A DNA stretch of 64,000 nucleotides from Bacillus litorisediminis (GTDB lineage Bacteria; Bacillota; Bacilli; Bacillales; JC228), in the NCBI RefSeq assembly GCF_022808645.1, contig NZ_JAKZKT010000015.1, forward strand, positions 1-64,000, in the 5' to 3' direction. How positions within the stretch are numbered: position 1 is the stretch's first letter; each line of letters starts with the position of its first letter. Position numbers and translations under genes: made by a program. Positions 53,173-64,000 of this stretch are shown piece by piece. The notes beneath the pieces are model-generated. The model had not been told where the DNA came from. It saw only the letters and a program-made list of their open reading frames with translations, and ran no database searches.

Positions 53173-55929
53173 ATGGAGTACAAAGATACGTTACTTATGC
53201 CAAAAACAGAGTTTCCAATGAGAGGAAACCTTCCCAATAGAGAACCGGAAATTCAAAAAAAATGGGAAGAAATTGATATTTACAAACTCGTACAGGAGCG
53301 GACAAAAGGCCGTCCAAGATTTGTTCTGCATGATGGACCTCCATATGCCAATGGAGATATTCACATGGGCCACGCCCTTAACAAAGTGTTAAAGGACTTT
53401 ATTGTACGCTATAAATCTATGAGCGGATACGATGCTCCGTATATTCCGGGCTGGGATACACACGGACTGCCGATAGAACAGCGGCTAACCAATGACGGAG
53501 TGAATCGGAAAGAAATGAGTGTGGCCGAGTTTAGAAAGCTATGTGAAGAGTATGCAAAAAGTCAAATTAATAATCAGCGTGAACAGTTTAAGCGTCTTGG
53601 CGTTCGCGGAAACTGGGAAAATCCTTATTTAACCTTGCACCCAGAATACGAAGCAAGACAGGTCAAGGTTTTTGGCGAAATGGCGAAAAAAGGCTACATC
53701 TATAAAGGATTAAAGCCTGTATTTTGGTCTCCATCCAATGAGTCTGCTTTGGCTGAAGCGGAAATTGAGTATCAGGATAAGAGATCACCATCTATTTATG
53801 TCGGCTTTAAAGTAAAAGATGGAAAGGGCGTCTTGGATACAGATACGGAGATTGTGATTTGGACGACCACACCATGGACAATTCCTGCAAATTTAGGAAT
53901 CGCTGTTCATCCTGAACTTACTTATGTAGTGGTAGAAGAAAATCACAAGAAATATGTTGTAGCTAAGGATCTTTTAGAAAGTGTAACTAAAGAGGTTGGC
54001 TGGGAAGCACCTGAAGTTGTAAAAGAAGTGAAAGGAAATGATTTGGAGTACATCCTTTGCAGACACCCATTCTATGATCGGGATTCCCTTGTCATGCTTG
54101 GGGAACACGTTACGACTGAATCCGGTACAGGCTGCGTTCATACCGCACCTGGACACGGGGAAGATGACTTCTACATCGGTCAAAAATACGGTTTGGACGT
54201 TCTTAGCCCAGTTGATGATAAAGGAAATTTCACTAGTGAGGCTCCTGGATTTGAAGGATTATTTTATGATGATGCTAATAAAGTCATTACGGAAAAATTA
54301 AATGAAGTGGGAGCGCTATTAAAGCTTACATTTATTACGCACTCTTACCCGCATGACTGGCGCTCGAAAAAGCCAACGATTTTCCGGGCAACGCCGCAAT
54401 GGTTTGCGTCTATTGAGCCAATCCGTGAAACATTATTAAAAGAGATCCAAAATGTAAATTGGGCGACTCAATGGGGAGAAACAAGACTTTACAACATGAT
54501 CCGCGACAGAGGAGATTGGTGTATTTCCCGTCAGCGAGTATGGGGAGTGCCAATCCCGGTATTTTATGCGGAAAACGGGGATCCAATTATTACAGATGAA
54601 ACGATTGAACATGTTTCGAACCTATTTAAAGAGCACGGCTCGAATATTTGGTTTGAAAGAGATGCGAAAGATTTGCTGCCTGAAGGATTTACCCATCCAT
54701 CCAGTCCAAATGGCAAGTTTACAAAAGAAACTGACATCATGGACGTGTGGTTTGATTCAGGTTCTTCTCATTATGCGGTGCTTGCAGTTCGCGAAGATGC
54801 TGAGTATCCGGCTGATATTTATTTAGAAGGTTCTGACCAATACCGCGGCTGGTTTAACTCTAGTTTAATTATAAGTGTAGCGGTGAATGGCCGGGCACCA
54901 TATAAGTCTGTTCTATCGAATGGATTTACGGTTGATGAAAAGGGCAGAAAGATGTCCAAGTCACTGGGAAATGTCATTGTCCCAGACCAAATCAACAAGC
55001 AGTTCGGAGCAGACATTTTAAGGCTTTGGGTTGCATCCGTTGACTATAAATCAGATGTCAAAGTATTTATGGATAACTTTAAACAGGTGTCAGAGGTTTA
55101 CCGAAAAATTCGCAATACCTTCCGTTTCATGTTAGGGAATCTCGCTGATTTTAACCCTGACAAAGACCGTGTTGCCCTTGAAAACCTGCGTGACGTAGAT
55201 CGATTTATGCTTGTTAAGCTCAATAAGCTGATTAAAACCGTACGCAACGCTTACGAAAATTACGAGTATGCTACGATTTACCATGCGGTTAATAACTTCT
55301 TTACTCTTGATTTAAGTGCCTTCTATTTAGATTATGGTAAAGATATTTTATATGTAGAAGGGCCGGACAGTCTCGATCGCCGTGCTATGCAAACCGTTAT
55401 TTACGACAGCCTTTTAGCCTTAACTAAGCTCATGGCGCCAATTCTTGTTCATACGACTGATGAAGTTTGGTCATATATCCCAGGGGTTGAGGAAGTAAGT
55501 GTTCAGCTAACTGACATGCCTGAGGAAATGGCTATTGATAACAGTGAAGGCATCGAGCAAAAATGGAATGCGTTCCTTGAAGTAAGAGATGATGTATTGA
55601 AAGCTTTAGAAGAAGCAAGGAATGCAAAAATAATCGGTAAATCATTAGCGGCTCACGTGACCCTGTATGTTACGGATGAAACGAAATCTCTGCTTGATTC
55701 GATTCAAGAAGATTTAAAACAATTATTCATTGTTTCTCAGGTTACAGTAAAGGACGAGAGTGAAGCAGCAAATGAAGCGTTAAAATTAGATGTGGCAACA
55801 GTACTTGTAGAAAAAGCAGAAGGAGAAACGTGTGAGCGGTGCTGGAATGTGACCACTGATGTGGGAGGCGACCACGAACATCCAACTCTATGTTATCGTT
55901 GTGCCACTGTTGTTAGAGATTATTATTAA
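53173..55929 (+). CDS. ileS: Isoleucyl-tRNA synthetase
   Basis: A 918-residue class I aminoacyl-tRNA synthetase that charges tRNA-Ile and edits valine. The HIGH-type motif is in GDIHMGHAL (near residue 60), KMSKS at 593-597, the editing-domain [15 protein letters not shown] lies between them, and a C-terminal zinc site is formed by CERCW and CYRC. ATG 53173 ([11 protein letters not shown]) matches B. subtilis; earlier in-frame TTG and ATG codons overlap the ribosome site. It is controlled by the T-box upstream. Confidence 0.97.
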   Translation: MEYKDTLLMPKTEFPMRGNLPNREPEIQKKWEEIDIYKLVQERTKGRPRFVLHDGPPYANGDIHMGHALNKVLKDFIVRYKSMSGYDAPYIPGWDTHGLPIEQRLTNDGVNRKEMSVAEFRKLCEEYAKSQINNQREQFKRLGVRGNWENPYLTLHPEYEARQVKVFGEMAKKGYIYKGLKPVFWSPSNESALAEAEIEYQDKRSPSIYVGFKVKDGKGVLDTDTEIVIWTTTPWTIPANLGIAVHPELTYVVVEENHKKYVVAKDLLESVTKEVGWEAPEVVKEVKGNDLEYILCRHPFYDRDSLVMLGEHVTTESGTGCVHTAPGHGEDDFYIGQKYGLDVLSPVDDKGNFTSEAPGFEGLFYDDANKVITEKLNEVGALLKLTFITHSYPHDWRSKKPTIFRATPQWFASIEPIRETLLKEIQNVNWATQWGETRLYNMIRDRGDWCISRQRVWGVPIPVFYAENGDPIITDETIEHVSNLFKEHGSNIWFERDAKDLLPEGFTHPSSPNGKFTKETDIMDVWFDSGSSHYAVLAVREDAEYPADIYLEGSDQYRGWFNSSLIISVAVNGRAPYKSVLSNGFTVDEKGRKMSKSLGNVIVPDQINKQFGADILRLWVASVDYKSDVKVFMDNFKQVSEVYRKIRNTFRFMLGNLADFNPDKDRVALENLRDVDRFMLVKLNKLIKTVRNAYENYEYATIYHAVNNFFTLDLSAFYLDYGKDILYVEGPDSLDRRAMQTVIYDSLLALTKLMAPILVHTTDEVWSYIPGVEEVSVQLTDMPEEMAIDNSEGIEQKWNAFLEVRDDVLKALEEARNAKIIGKSLAAHVTLYVTDETKSLLDSIQEDLKQLFIVSQVTVKDESEAANEALKLDVATVLVEKAEGETCERCWNVTTDVGGDHEHPTLCYRCATVVRDYY

Positions 55930-55938
55930 GTCATAATC

Positions 55939-55970
55939 GGCTCCTTCCCTTCCTTGGGGGAGCCCTTTTA
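55939..55970 (+). terminator. Terminator downstream of ileS
   Basis: GGCTCC pairs with GGAGCC around a 14-base loop, followed by CTTTTACTTTTT. Confidence 0.75.
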
Positions 55971-56035
55971 CTTTTTCCAAAGGATTCAAAGTATGCTAAA
56001 ATCTATACATAAAATTTAAATCGGAGGTAAAGTTT

Positions 56036-56536
56036 GTGATCTATTACCTGCTTGCCGTGCTCATTATATTGTTAGATCAATGGACGAAGTGGATCATTGT
56101 CAAACAAATGGAACTGGGCGAAAGTATTGAAGTGATTCCAAATTTCCTTTATATAACATCCCATCGCAATCAAGGAGCGGCCTGGGGCATTCTTCAAGGG
56201 CAAATGTGGTTCTTTTACATCATTACAGTCGTTGTCATTATTGGGATTGTTTATTACATGCAAAAATGGGCAAAGGGCAAAATAATGGCAAGTGTCGCCC
56301 TGGCTCTTATGCTAGGGGGAGCAATTGGCAATTTCATTGATCGTGTGTTTCGAAAGGAAGTAGTAGATTTTATAGATGTGTATATTTTTGGCTATGACTT
56401 TCCAATCTTTAATATTGCCGACTCAAGCTTAGTAATTGGTGTGATTTTATTGATGATTTGGATGTTTATCGAGGAGCGAATGGCTAAAAAGGAGAAATCA
56501 ATTGATGGAAACGATGGAGTACAGCATACAGAGTGA
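56036..56536 (+). CDS. lspA: Lipoprotein signal peptidase LspA
   Basis: A 166-residue membrane aspartyl protease (signal peptidase II) that cleaves prolipoproteins after lipidation. Four membrane helices are visible, with [13 protein letters not shown] near the N-terminus, [11 protein letters not shown], and the catalytic Asp pair in [11 protein letters not shown] and [11 protein letters not shown]. The tail is slightly longer than in B. subtilis (154). GTG start 56036 behind CGGAGG. It overlaps the next gene by 35 bases. ylyA, present between ileS and lspA in B. subtilis, is missing. Confidence 0.95.
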   Translation: MIYYLLAVLIILLDQWTKWIIVKQMELGESIEVIPNFLYITSHRNQGAAWGILQGQMWFFYIITVVVIIGIVYYMQKWAKGKIMASVALALMLGGAIGNFIDRVFRKEVVDFIDVYIFGYDFPIFNIADSSLVIGVILLMIWMFIEERMAKKEKSIDGNDGVQHTE

Positions 56537-57416
56537 TACAGCAGGGGAGAGGATTGACAAAGTTCTATCTGCTCTTAATGAAGAATGGTCCCGAAGTCAA
56601 ATACAAAACTGGATCACATCAGGGGCAGTAAAAGTCAACGGGGATACTGTAAAGAGAAATTATAAAGTTGCCTCTGGCGATTCGATTACGATAGAGATAC
56701 CGGAAGCAGAAGAATTAGATGTTGAACCGGAACCAATGGACCTAAATATCTATTATGAGGATGCAGATGTTTTAGTCGTCAATAAACCTCGCGGAATGGT
56801 CGTACATCCTGCACCAGGACATACACGGGGGACATTGGTCAACGGACTCCTATATCACTGCAAGGATCTATCAGGGATAAACGGAGTTTTACGGCCAGGG
56901 ATTGTTCATCGGATTGATATGGATACATCAGGATTGCTAATGGTTGCAAAAAATGATTTAGCCCATGAGAGGCTAGTTAAACAGCTTCAAGAAAAAACTG
57001 TAACAAGAAAGTATTTAGCCATTGTTCATGGTGTGATTCCCCATGATGTCGGAACGATTGATGCCCCGTTGGGAAGAGATCCAAAAGACCGGCAAAAGAT
57101 GACAGTTGTTGATAACGGAAAACATGCCGTAACTCACTTTCGAGTTAAGGAAAGATTCAGAAACTATACGTTTGTAGAATGCGAGCTTGAAACAGGAAGA
57201 ACGCATCAAATCCGTGTTCATATGAAGTATATTGGCTATCCGTTAGCCGGAGACCCAAAGTATGGACCGAAAAAGACGTTAGATATTGAGGGACAGGCAT
57301 TACATGCCCAAGTCCTTGGGTTTACTCATCCCCGCACTGGGGAATACCTTGAATTTAGTGCACCACTCCCGGATGAATTCGAGAAACTAATCGACTATCT
57401 CAGAAAAAATGATTGA
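56502..57416 (+). CDS. ylyB: RluD-family 23S rRNA pseudouridine synthase (YlyB)
   Basis: A 304-residue pseudouridine synthase with an N-terminal S4 domain (about 14-75) and a catalytic domain. The catalytic aspartate lies in [18 protein letters not shown], with [15 protein letters not shown] before it and [21 protein letters not shown] after it in the family order. TTG 56502 is seven bases from GGAG; the next codon is ATG 56505 and is equally usable. The pyr promoter overlaps its stop codon. Confidence 0.92.
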   Translation: MMETMEYSIQSDTAGERIDKVLSALNEEWSRSQIQNWITSGAVKVNGDTVKRNYKVASGDSITIEIPEAEELDVEPEPMDLNIYYEDADVLVVNKPRGMVVHPAPGHTRGTLVNGLLYHCKDLSGINGVLRPGIVHRIDMDTSGLLMVAKNDLAHERLVKQLQEKTVTRKYLAIVHGVIPHDVGTIDAPLGRDPKDRQKMTVVDNGKHAVTHFRVKERFRNYTFVECELETGRTHQIRVHMKYIGYPLAGDPKYGPKKTLDIEGQALHAQVLGFTHPRTGEYLEFSAPLPDEFEKLIDYLRKND

Positions 57417-57441
57417 CAAAAAACGTAAAGATAGATATGCT
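57413..57441 (+). promoter_or_regulatory. Sigma A promoter of the pyr operon
   Basis: TTGACA (57413-57418), which contains the stop codon of the preceding gene, and TATGCT (57436-57441) are separated by 17 bases. Confidence 0.85.
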
Positions 57442-57456
57442 TTGTATAGTGTTTAA

Positions 57457-57585
57457 GACCTTTAAAGACAGTCCCGTGAGACTGAGAAGGTAACGGAATA
57501 GGACAAATTCTGCGAGTATTGGCGCACGTATAAGCACCAATCGTCTATCCAAACCTCTCACTTTCCCGGAGTGAGAGGTTTTTTC
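57457..57585 (+). promoter_or_regulatory. PyrR attenuator 1 (pyrR leader)
   Basis: The PyrR-binding hairpin has the conserved AGTCCCGTGAGACTGAGAAGG (57470-57490, quoted short: AGTCC-GTGAGACTG) paired through ACCTT/AAGGT. The terminator AACCTCTCAC with GTGAGAGGTT and a T run lies at 57552-57585. With UMP bound, PyrR stabilises the anti-antiterminator and transcription stops. Confidence 0.95.
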
Positions 57586-57608
57586 GTACCTCTCATTAAT
57601 TAAGCTGA

Positions 57609-58166
<558 letters not shown>

Positions 58167-58171
58167 ATTAA

Positions 58172-58289
58172 TCCCTTTTAATGTGGTCCTGTGAGGCTGC
58201 CAAGGGGAGTACATTGTTTCATGCAGCAATGGAACTGCTTTACTGTACCCTCTTTGTGCCTTAACAGGTCATAAAGAGGGTATTTTTTT
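58172..58289 (+). promoter_or_regulatory. PyrR attenuator 2 (pyrR-pyrP intercistronic)
   Basis: The PyrR site GGTCCTGTGAGGCTGCC (58185-58201) sits in a TCCCTTTT/AAGGGGA-closed hairpin. The terminator TACCCTCTTT with AAAGAGGGTA and seven T residues spans 58246-58289. Confidence 0.93.
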
Positions 58290-58325
58290 GAAAAAAATAG
58301 AACATTATCAAAAGGGGAAAAAACA

Positions 58326-59633
58326 ATGAATAAACGAAATCCAAATGCAGTACTAGATGTTCGCGAAGTTCCCAAGTGGAATCAATGGATCATATTAAGT
58401 ATACAGCACTTATTTGCGATGTTTGGCGCTACCATTTTAGTGCCGATTTTAGTAGGATTAGAGCCAGCTGTAGCATTGCTTTCAAGCGGTTTAGGTACAC
58501 TTGCTTACCTAGCCATTACAAGAGGTCAAATTCCTGCTTATCTCGGTTCATCGTTTGCCTTCATCAACCCGATTCTTACTGCAAAGGCCCTTGATGGCCA
58601 AGAATCCGTAATGATAGGTTGCTTTGTAGCTGGTCTTGTTTACGGAATTGTAGCCTTATTATTGAAAGGTCTAGGCACAGGCTGGTTATTTACGGTGCTG
58701 CCTCCAGTCGTTGTTGGGCCAATCATTATGGTTATCGGTCTTAGCCTAGCACCGACTGCTGTTGATATGGCGATGTATGAAACAACTGCAGCTGGCGAAA
58801 AAATTTATCGTTTAGATTTTATACTTGTCGCTCTCATAACATTAGCTGTTACTATTATTGCTTCTATCTTTTTGAAAGGCTTCTTAAAGCTAATACCTGT
58901 TTTGATTGGGGTTGTTTGCGGATACGTTGCCGCTTACTTCTTTGGTTTAGTGGATCTCGGGTCCGTTCAAGAGGCAGCATGGTTTGCCTTGCCACATGTA
59001 ATGGTACCGTTTGTGAACTACACACCTAATTTTTCATGGACGGTTGTTTGGCTCATTGCACCTGTTGCTTTTGTAACTTTAGCCGAACATACTGGTCACC
59101 AAATGGTATTAAGTAAAGTAATTGATCGCAATTTAATTCAAAAACCGGGTCTGCACAGATCAGTATTTGGTGATGGAATTGCAACGATGATTGGAAGCGC
59201 AATTGGTGGTCCGCCATTAACAACATACGGGGAAAACATTGGTGTATTGGCCATAACACGTGTATATAGCGTATTTGTGATCGGGGGAGCAGCGGTAACC
59301 GCAATCCTGTTTTCCACAATTGGCAAGGTATCAGCCCTTATTTCTTCGATTCCTACAGCAGTTATGGGCGGTGTTTCCATCCTCTTGTTTGGTATTATCG
59401 CATCAAGCGGTCTAAGAATGCTTATTGATAATAAGGTTGATTTTTCGCAGCAAAGAAATTTAATCATTGCATCAGTTATCTTAGTTATTGGAATTGGCGG
59501 AGCTTTTATCCAAATCGGTGACTTTACCCTTTCCGGAATGGCGTTAGCTACGCTTTCTGGAATTGTGCTGAACTTAATCCTGCCAGGAAGATCGAAAGTA
59601 GATCCTGAAGAAATGTTTCCAACAGAAAATTAA
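58326..59633 (+). CDS. pyrP: Uracil permease PyrP
   Basis: A 435-residue nucleobase:cation symporter-2 family transporter with 12-14 hydrophobic helices. QHLFAMFGATILVP (helix 1, with the family QH), GSSFAFINP, the conserved Glu in LAEHTGHQ, and GDGIATMIGSAIGGPPLTTYGENIG (shown in two: GDGIATMIG and GGPPLTTYGEN) are diagnostic for uracil transport. It lies between the second and third attenuators. Confidence 0.96.
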   Translation: MNKRNPNAVLDVREVPKWNQWIILSIQHLFAMFGATILVPILVGLEPAVALLSSGLGTLAYLAITRGQIPAYLGSSFAFINPILTAKALDGQESVMIGCFVAGLVYGIVALLLKGLGTGWLFTVLPPVVVGPIIMVIGLSLAPTAVDMAMYETTAAGEKIYRLDFILVALITLAVTIIASIFLKGFLKLIPVLIGVVCGYVAAYFFGLVDLGSVQEAAWFALPHVMVPFVNYTPNFSWTVVWLIAPVAFVTLAEHTGHQMVLSKVIDRNLIQKPGLHRSVFGDGIATMIGSAIGGPPLTTYGENIGVLAITRVYSVFVIGGAAVTAILFSTIGKVSALISSIPTAVMGGVSILLFGIIASSGLRMLIDNKVDFSQQRNLIIASVILVIGIGGAFIQIGDFTLSGMALATLSGIVLNLILPGRSKVDPEEMFPTEN

Positions 59634-59643
59634 ATAAAAGATT

Positions 59644-59763
59644 AAACCTTTTAATAGTAGTCCCGAGAGGCTGCAAAAGGTGTAATGAGGAGAAGGGAAC
59701 ATGTATGATCTCCTGCTCTCCCATGCTTTCACGCACCTTGAGTCTCTCTCAAGGTGTTTTTTT
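59644..59763 (+). promoter_or_regulatory. PyrR attenuator 3 (pyrP-pyrB intercistronic)
   Basis: The PyrR site AGTCCCGAGAGGCTGCAAAA (59658-59677) is closed by ACCTTTT/AAAAGGT. The terminator CACCTTGAG with CTCAAGGTG and a run of T residues lies at 59734-59763. Confidence 0.93.
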
Positions 59764-59801
59764 AAAAAGTTTTGCAAATTTAAGGTGGAGGATGAAAAAG
59801 A

Positions 59802-60734
59802 ATGAAGCATTTTGTATCGATGGAAGACTTTCTTGCGGATGATATTCAAAGCATTCTTTCATTAGCAAAGGAACATGAAGAACACAAGATTCCCATGCAA
59901 AATAAAGAGATATTCGCAGCCAATCTTTTCTATGAACCTAGTACTCGCACTAAATCTAGCTTTGAAGTAGCGCAAAGAAAGCTTGGGTTAAATATAATCC
60001 AATTTGAAGTAATCCATTCTAGTGTTCAAAAAGGGGAGACTCTTTATGACACGGTCAAAACATTCGAAGCAATCGGCTGTAATCTCTTGGTCATTCGCCA
60101 CCCTGAAACGGACTATTATAAAGATTTAATTCCTTATCTTAACATACCGCTTATTAACGGAGGAGACGGAAGCGGGCAGCATCCATCCCAATGCCTGCTT
60201 GATCTTTACACAATCCAGAAAGAATTTGGCAGCTTTAAGGGGGTAAAGGTTTTAATAGCGGGTGACCTGAAACATAGCCGCGTTGCCAGATCTAATGCGC
60301 GTGCTTTGGCTATGCTGGGGGCAAAAGTGTTCTTTTACAGCCCTGCTGAATGGGTCGATGAAGAGCTCCTGCAGTGGGGCAGCTTTCGCCATATAGACGA
60401 CGTGCTGTCAATAGTCGATGTAGTAATGATGCTGCGCGTGCAATTAGAACGGCATACAGAAAAGGGGAAAATAGAAGATTACCATAGTCAATATGGTCTG
60501 ACGATAGAGCGAGCGAAAAGAATGAAGCCCGGAAGTATTATTATGCACCCTGCTCCTGTGAATAGAGGAGTAGAGATAGCGGGTGCATTAGTAGAATCGT
60601 CGCAATCGAGGATTTTTGAGCAAATGAGAAATGGTGTTTATGTAAGAATGGCCATGATTGACTCACTACTACAAAAATGGGGGATTGGAACAAATGAAAA
60701 CACTGCTAAAGAACGTACAATGGTTGGATGGTAA
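59802..60734 (+). CDS. pyrB: Aspartate carbamoyltransferase catalytic chain
   Basis: A 310-residue enzyme that joins carbamoyl phosphate and aspartate, the committed pyrimidine step. The carbamoyl phosphate motif [11 protein letters not shown] (about 46-56), [29 protein letters not shown] and [11 protein letters not shown] are intact. As in B. subtilis no regulatory chain gene follows. ATG 59802; the 3' end overlaps pyrC by 41 bases, giving a slightly long C-terminus (KERTMVGW). Confidence 0.97.
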   Translation: MKHFVSMEDFLADDIQSILSLAKEHEEHKIPMQNKEIFAANLFYEPSTRTKSSFEVAQRKLGLNIIQFEVIHSSVQKGETLYDTVKTFEAIGCNLLVIRHPETDYYKDLIPYLNIPLINGGDGSGQHPSQCLLDLYTIQKEFGSFKGVKVLIAGDLKHSRVARSNARALAMLGAKVFFYSPAEWVDEELLQWGSFRHIDDVLSIVDVVMMLRVQLERHTEKGKIEDYHSQYGLTIERAKRMKPGSIIMHPAPVNRGVEIAGALVESSQSRIFEQMRNGVYVRMAMIDSLLQKWGIGTNENTAKERTMVGW

Positions 60735-61983
60735 CAAGATTATTGCTGGAGATGTTCTAATCGAGGAGAACAAAGTTGCTGCAATGGGTCAGGATTTATC
60801 TAAAACAAGTGATGCTGAAAAAGTGATTGACGGAAACAGCCGCTTCATATTTCCGGGCTTTGTTGATTTGCATGTCCACCTGCGCCAGCCAGGCGGAGAG
60901 CATAAAGAAACGATTGAAACAGGGACAATGGCTGCTGCACGCGGAGGATTTACAACGATCGCCCCAATGCCTAATACCAAACCGGTTCCTGATTCAAGAG
61001 AAAATGTAGAAAGTCTGTTCCAGCTCATTAACAAATACGCAAAGGTACGGGTGCTCCCTTATGCTTCCATTACAGTTGCGCAAAAAGAGGAAGAACTCGT
61101 TGATTTTAAAGCTTTAAACTATGATCACGTACTCGGCTTTACCGATGATGGAGTCGGTGTCCAATCCGCTGGAATGATGTATGAAGCTATGAAGCAGGCT
61201 GCCCAAATTGAAAAGCCGATCATTGCTCACTGTGAAGATAACACCCTCATCTGCCGCGGTTCTTTTCATGACGGAATGAAAGCTAAAGAACTTGGCGTTA
61301 ACGGGATTCCATCCATATGTGAAGCTGTCCATATTGCCCGCGATGTCCTGTTGGCAGAAGCAGCCAAATGTCATTACCATGTCTGCCACGTAAGTACAAA
61401 AGAATCAGTACGGGTCATCCGGGATGCAAAAAAGGCGGGAATCCGTGTGACAGCAGAAGTAACACCGCACCATCTCTTGTTAACAGAAGATGATATTAAA
61501 GAACCGTTAACTTCGTATAAAATGAATCCTCCTCTGCGTGCAAAAGAGGACAGAGATGCTTTAATTGAAGGATTACTCGATGGAACGATTGATTTCATTG
61601 CAACAGACCATGCACCGCATACCCAAGAGGAAAAAGCAAAGGAATTAGATCAGGCACCATTTGGAATCGTCGGATTAGAAACAGCCTTTCCGCTTTTGTA
61701 TACACACTTTGTCGAAAAGGGTGTATTCACTTTAAAACAATTGGTGGATTGGCTTACAGTGCGCCCAAGTGAAGCATTTGGTCTTACCTTTGGCCGATTG
61801 CAAATTGGAGCAATAGCGGATCTTGTTTTAATAGATGTAAATGAAGAAAGGCAGATAGACGTTGAGACATTTTTATCTAAAGGTAAAAACACTCCATTTC
61901 ATGGCTGGAATTGTAAAGGTTGGCCAGTGATGACATTTGTCAACGGGAAATTGGTTTACTCAGCAGAGGGGGTAGTGGTATGA
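60694..61983 (+). CDS. pyrC: Dihydroorotase PyrC
   Basis: A 429-residue zinc amidohydrolase that closes carbamoyl-aspartate to dihydroorotate. Metal ligands are visible in [36 protein letters not shown] and [14 protein letters not shown] (type I dihydroorotase). ATG 60694 follows GGGGGA inside pyrB; the overlap suggests translational coupling. It ends in an ATGA overlap with pyrAA. Confidence 0.97.
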   Translation: MKTLLKNVQWLDGNKIIAGDVLIEENKVAAMGQDLSKTSDAEKVIDGNSRFIFPGFVDLHVHLRQPGGEHKETIETGTMAAARGGFTTIAPMPNTKPVPDSRENVESLFQLINKYAKVRVLPYASITVAQKEEELVDFKALNYDHVLGFTDDGVGVQSAGMMYEAMKQAAQIEKPIIAHCEDNTLICRGSFHDGMKAKELGVNGIPSICEAVHIARDVLLAEAAKCHYHVCHVSTKESVRVIRDAKKAGIRVTAEVTPHHLLLTEDDIKEPLTSYKMNPPLRAKEDRDALIEGLLDGTIDFIATDHAPHTQEEKAKELDQAPFGIVGLETAFPLLYTHFVEKGVFTLKQLVDWLTVRPSEAFGLTFGRLQIGAIADLVLIDVNEERQIDVETFLSKGKNTPFHGWNCKGWPVMTFVNGKLVYSAEGVVV

Positions 61984-63077
61984 AAAAGAAACTAATTCTA
62001 GAAAATGGCATTGTTATGGAGGGAGAAGGCTTTGGTTATGACTCTAAAATCTATGGAGAAGTCGTCTTTCAGACAGGAATGACCGGGTATCAGGAGGTAC
62101 TGACGGATCCATCCTACTGCGGACAAATAGTGGTGATGACGTATCCCTTAATCGGAAACTACGGAATCAACCGCGATGATATGGAGTCCTTTAAGCCTCA
62201 TATTCAGGCTCTAATCGTAAAAGAAAACTGTGACCTCCCTTCACATTGGAAGCAAAAATGGTCGATTGATGAGTATCTCAAACTTCACCAAATCCCAGGT
62301 TTAAGCGGAATTGATACAAGAATGTTAACTCGTATTATTCGGGAGCATGGTTCATTGAAAGCAGCGATTGTAAATGCAGATGCCGATGAAAAAACAATAT
62401 TACAAAACTTAAAAACGAGACATTGGCCAACTGATCAGGTTGCGCAAGTGTCAACTAAAACGCCGTACCCCAGTCCGGGAAGAGGAAAACGGGTCGTAGT
62501 TGTAGACTTTGGGATGAAGCATAATATTCTGAGCGAATTAAATGAACGGGACGCCAATGTATTGGTCGTGCCTCATACTATCACAAGCGATGAATTATTA
62601 CAGCTTATGCCCGATGGGGTTGTCCTTTCTAACGGTCCCGGGGATCCTGTCGATGTTCCATATGCCATTGCCATGATTCAAGGGATATTAGGGAAAATTC
62701 CTGTATTTGGAATATGTCTGGGTCATCAGCTGCTAGCCCTCGCAAGCGGAGCGAAAACGTATAAATTAAAATTCGGCCACAGAGGTGCAAACCACCCTGT
62801 CAAAGATTTGCGGCATGACAAAGTCTATATCACTTCACAAAACCATGGATATGCAGTCAATCTAGACTCACTTGAAAATACGGATTTAGAACTAACCCAT
62901 ATTGCTGTAAACGATGGAACGGTTGAAGGTGTCCGTCATAAAATTTATCCTGCTTTTTCGGTTCAATACCATCCAGAGTCTTCTCCGGGTCCAGATGATT
63001 CCAGATATCTCTTTGATGAATTTATGGAGCTTATAGAGAAGAGTCATTCCGAAACAATGCTGATATTGAAAAAATAG
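61980..63077 (+). CDS. pyrAA: Carbamoyl-phosphate synthase small subunit (pyrimidine-specific)
   Basis: A 365-residue glutaminase subunit that supplies ammonia to the large subunit. The N-domain shows [21 protein letters not shown] in two pieces and [12 protein letters not shown]. The class I amidotransferase triad is present: Cys in [13 protein letters not shown], His and Glu in [11 protein letters not shown]. It is coupled to pyrC by ATGA at 61980-61983. Confidence 0.97.
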   Translation: MKKKLILENGIVMEGEGFGYDSKIYGEVVFQTGMTGYQEVLTDPSYCGQIVVMTYPLIGNYGINRDDMESFKPHIQALIVKENCDLPSHWKQKWSIDEYLKLHQIPGLSGIDTRMLTRIIREHGSLKAAIVNADADEKTILQNLKTRHWPTDQVAQVSTKTPYPSPGRGKRVVVVDFGMKHNILSELNERDANVLVVPHTITSDELLQLMPDGVVLSNGPGDPVDVPYAIAMIQGILGKIPVFGICLGHQLLALASGAKTYKLKFGHRGANHPVKDLRHDKVYITSQNHGYAVNLDSLENTDLELTHIAVNDGTVEGVRHKIYPAFSVQYHPESSPGPDDSRYLFDEFMELIEKSHSETMLILKK

Positions 63078-63161
63078 AATCTGAGCTTATATCGCGGATT
63101 TGGAAAACCGATACAATACTGAAACAACTTACAATCGTTTGAAACTGAAAGGAGCTTTCTT

Positions 63162-64000
63162 ATGCCAAGAAGAGACGATATACAAACCATTATGGTAATT
63201 GGATCTGGCCCGATTGTGATTGGTCAGGCAGCTGAATTTGACTATGCCGGAACACAGGCATGCCTGGCATTAAAAGAGGAAGGGTATCGAGTTATTCTAG
63301 TAAACTCCAACCCTGCTACCATTATGACTGATCCTGAAATGGCAGATGTTGTTTACATCGAGCCGCTAACCCTTGAATTTGTCTCTCGCATTATCAGAAA
63401 AGAACGCCCAGATGCGCTGCTTCCTACGCTAGGAGGTCAAACAGGTCTTAACCTCGCTGTTGAACTTGATCAATCTGGTATTTTAAAAGAATGTAATGTT
63501 GAGTTAATTGGTACGAAATTATCGTCGATTCAGCAGGCAGAAGACCGCGAACTTTTCCGCTCACTGATGGAGGAGCTGAATCAGCCTGTTCCAGAAAGTT
63601 CAATCGTCCATACAATGGATGATGCTTTGCAGTTTGTCGAAATGATTGGCTACCCTGTTATTGTTCGTCCAGCCTACACACTTGGCGGGACAGGAGGAGG
63701 AATTTGTGATAACGAACAATCTTTACGAGAAACTGTGAAGAATGGATTGAAAATGAGTCCTGTCGGCCAAGTCCTGCTTGAAAAAAGTATTGCCGGCATG
63801 AAGGAAATAGAGTACGAAGTAATGCGTGACCATAAGGATCAGGCAATTGTTGTTTGTAACATGGAGAACTTTGATCCAGTCGGTATTCATACAGGAGATT
63901 CAATCGTAGTTGCACCAAGCCAGACGTTATCTGATCAAGAGTTTCAAATGTTAAGAACGGTTTCACTAGATATTATCCGTGCCTTAAAAATTGAGGGCGG
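63162..64000 (+). CDS. pyrAB: Carbamoyl-phosphate synthase large subunit, N-terminal part (partial)
   Basis: The first about 279 residues are present; the gene continues beyond the right edge. It makes carbamoyl phosphate from ammonia, bicarbonate and two [72 protein letters not shown], and the ATP-grasp [14 protein letters not shown] with EYEVMRD are all as in the family. ATG 63162 follows AAAGGAG, 84 bases after pyrAA. Confidence 0.97.
   Translation, partial: MPRRDDIQTIMVIGSGPIVIGQAAEFDYAGTQACLALKEEGYRVILVNSNPATIMTDPEMADVVYIEPLTLEFVSRIIRKERPDALLPTLGGQTGLNLAVELDQSGILKECNVELIGTKLSSIQQAEDRELFRSLMEELNQPVPESSIVHTMDDALQFVEMIGYPVIVRPAYTLGGTGGGICDNEQSLRETVKNGLKMSPVGQVLLEKSIAGMKEIEYEVMRDHKDQAIVVCNMENFDPVGIHTGDSIVVAPSQTLSDQEFQMLRTVSLDIIRALKIEG

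Noticed and set aside
57490-57505. TAACGGAATAGGAC in the pyr leader as another copy of the ATAACGGAA repeat
   Set aside because: It falls inside the conserved PyrR antiterminator region, so the resemblance is most likely coincidence.

Overview
The window is chromosomal DNA from an endospore-forming, low-GC Gram-positive bacterium of the family Bacillaceae. This rests on gene order that matches the Bacillus subtilis ylb - mra/dcw - spoIIG - ylm - ileS - pyr stretch almost gene for gene, on sporulation-only genes (ylbJ, spoVD, spoVE, spoIIGA, sigE, sigG), on frequent TTG/GTG starts behind strong GGAGG ribosome-binding sites, and on Firmicute leader RNAs (SAM-I riboswitch, T-box, PyrR attenuators). 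The species cannot be named from sequence reading alone. It is not B. subtilis: several genes are inserted and others (murG, ylmA, ylmB, ylyA, bpr) are missing from their usual places.

Layout. 1-266: 3' end of a group II intron. 281-12586: the ylbA-ylbM block, holding a frameshifted small exported protein gene, an unknown membrane-anchored protein and, between ylbG and rsmD, a minus-strand small RNA locus that fits the sporulation RNA CsfG. 12674-16613 (minus): an accessory cassette behind a SAM-I riboswitch, in transcription order OsmC-like protein, flavin-dependent monooxygenase, sodium:solute symporter and a 32-residue membrane peptide. I read it as a sulfur-starvation module for importing and oxidising an unknown organosulfur compound. 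17058-26878: ylbN-rpmF, an enoyl-CoA hydratase, a RsfA-like regulator, a GNAT protein, a three-gene biotin-dependent acyl-CoA carboxylase, panE, a DUF3397 membrane protein and bshC.

27084-45457 is the division and cell wall cluster: mraZ, rsmH, ftsL, pbpB, spoVD, murE, mraY, murD, spoVE, murB, divIB, ylxW, ylxX, sbp, ftsA, ftsZ. murG is absent between spoVE and murB. 45648-48480 is spoIIGA-sigE-sigG, with a spoIIG-type promoter of unusual 22-bp spacing. 48703-52774 is ylmC-D-E-sepF-ylmG-ylmH-divIVA. 52790-57416 is T-box-ileS, lspA and a RluD-family pseudouridine synthase. 57413-64000 is the pyrimidine operon pyrR-pyrP-pyrB-pyrC-pyrAA-pyrAB, with three PyrR attenuators; pyrAB runs off the right edge.

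The most interesting items are the SAM-riboswitch cassette with its tiny accessory peptide, the CsfG-like RNA, a family of short intergenic repeats (core ATAACGGAA) at three places, the missing murG, and two CTG start codons (ylbC and spoIIGA). Start sites were chosen by ribosome-binding-site spacing and by remembered lengths of B. subtilis proteins; no database search was run.
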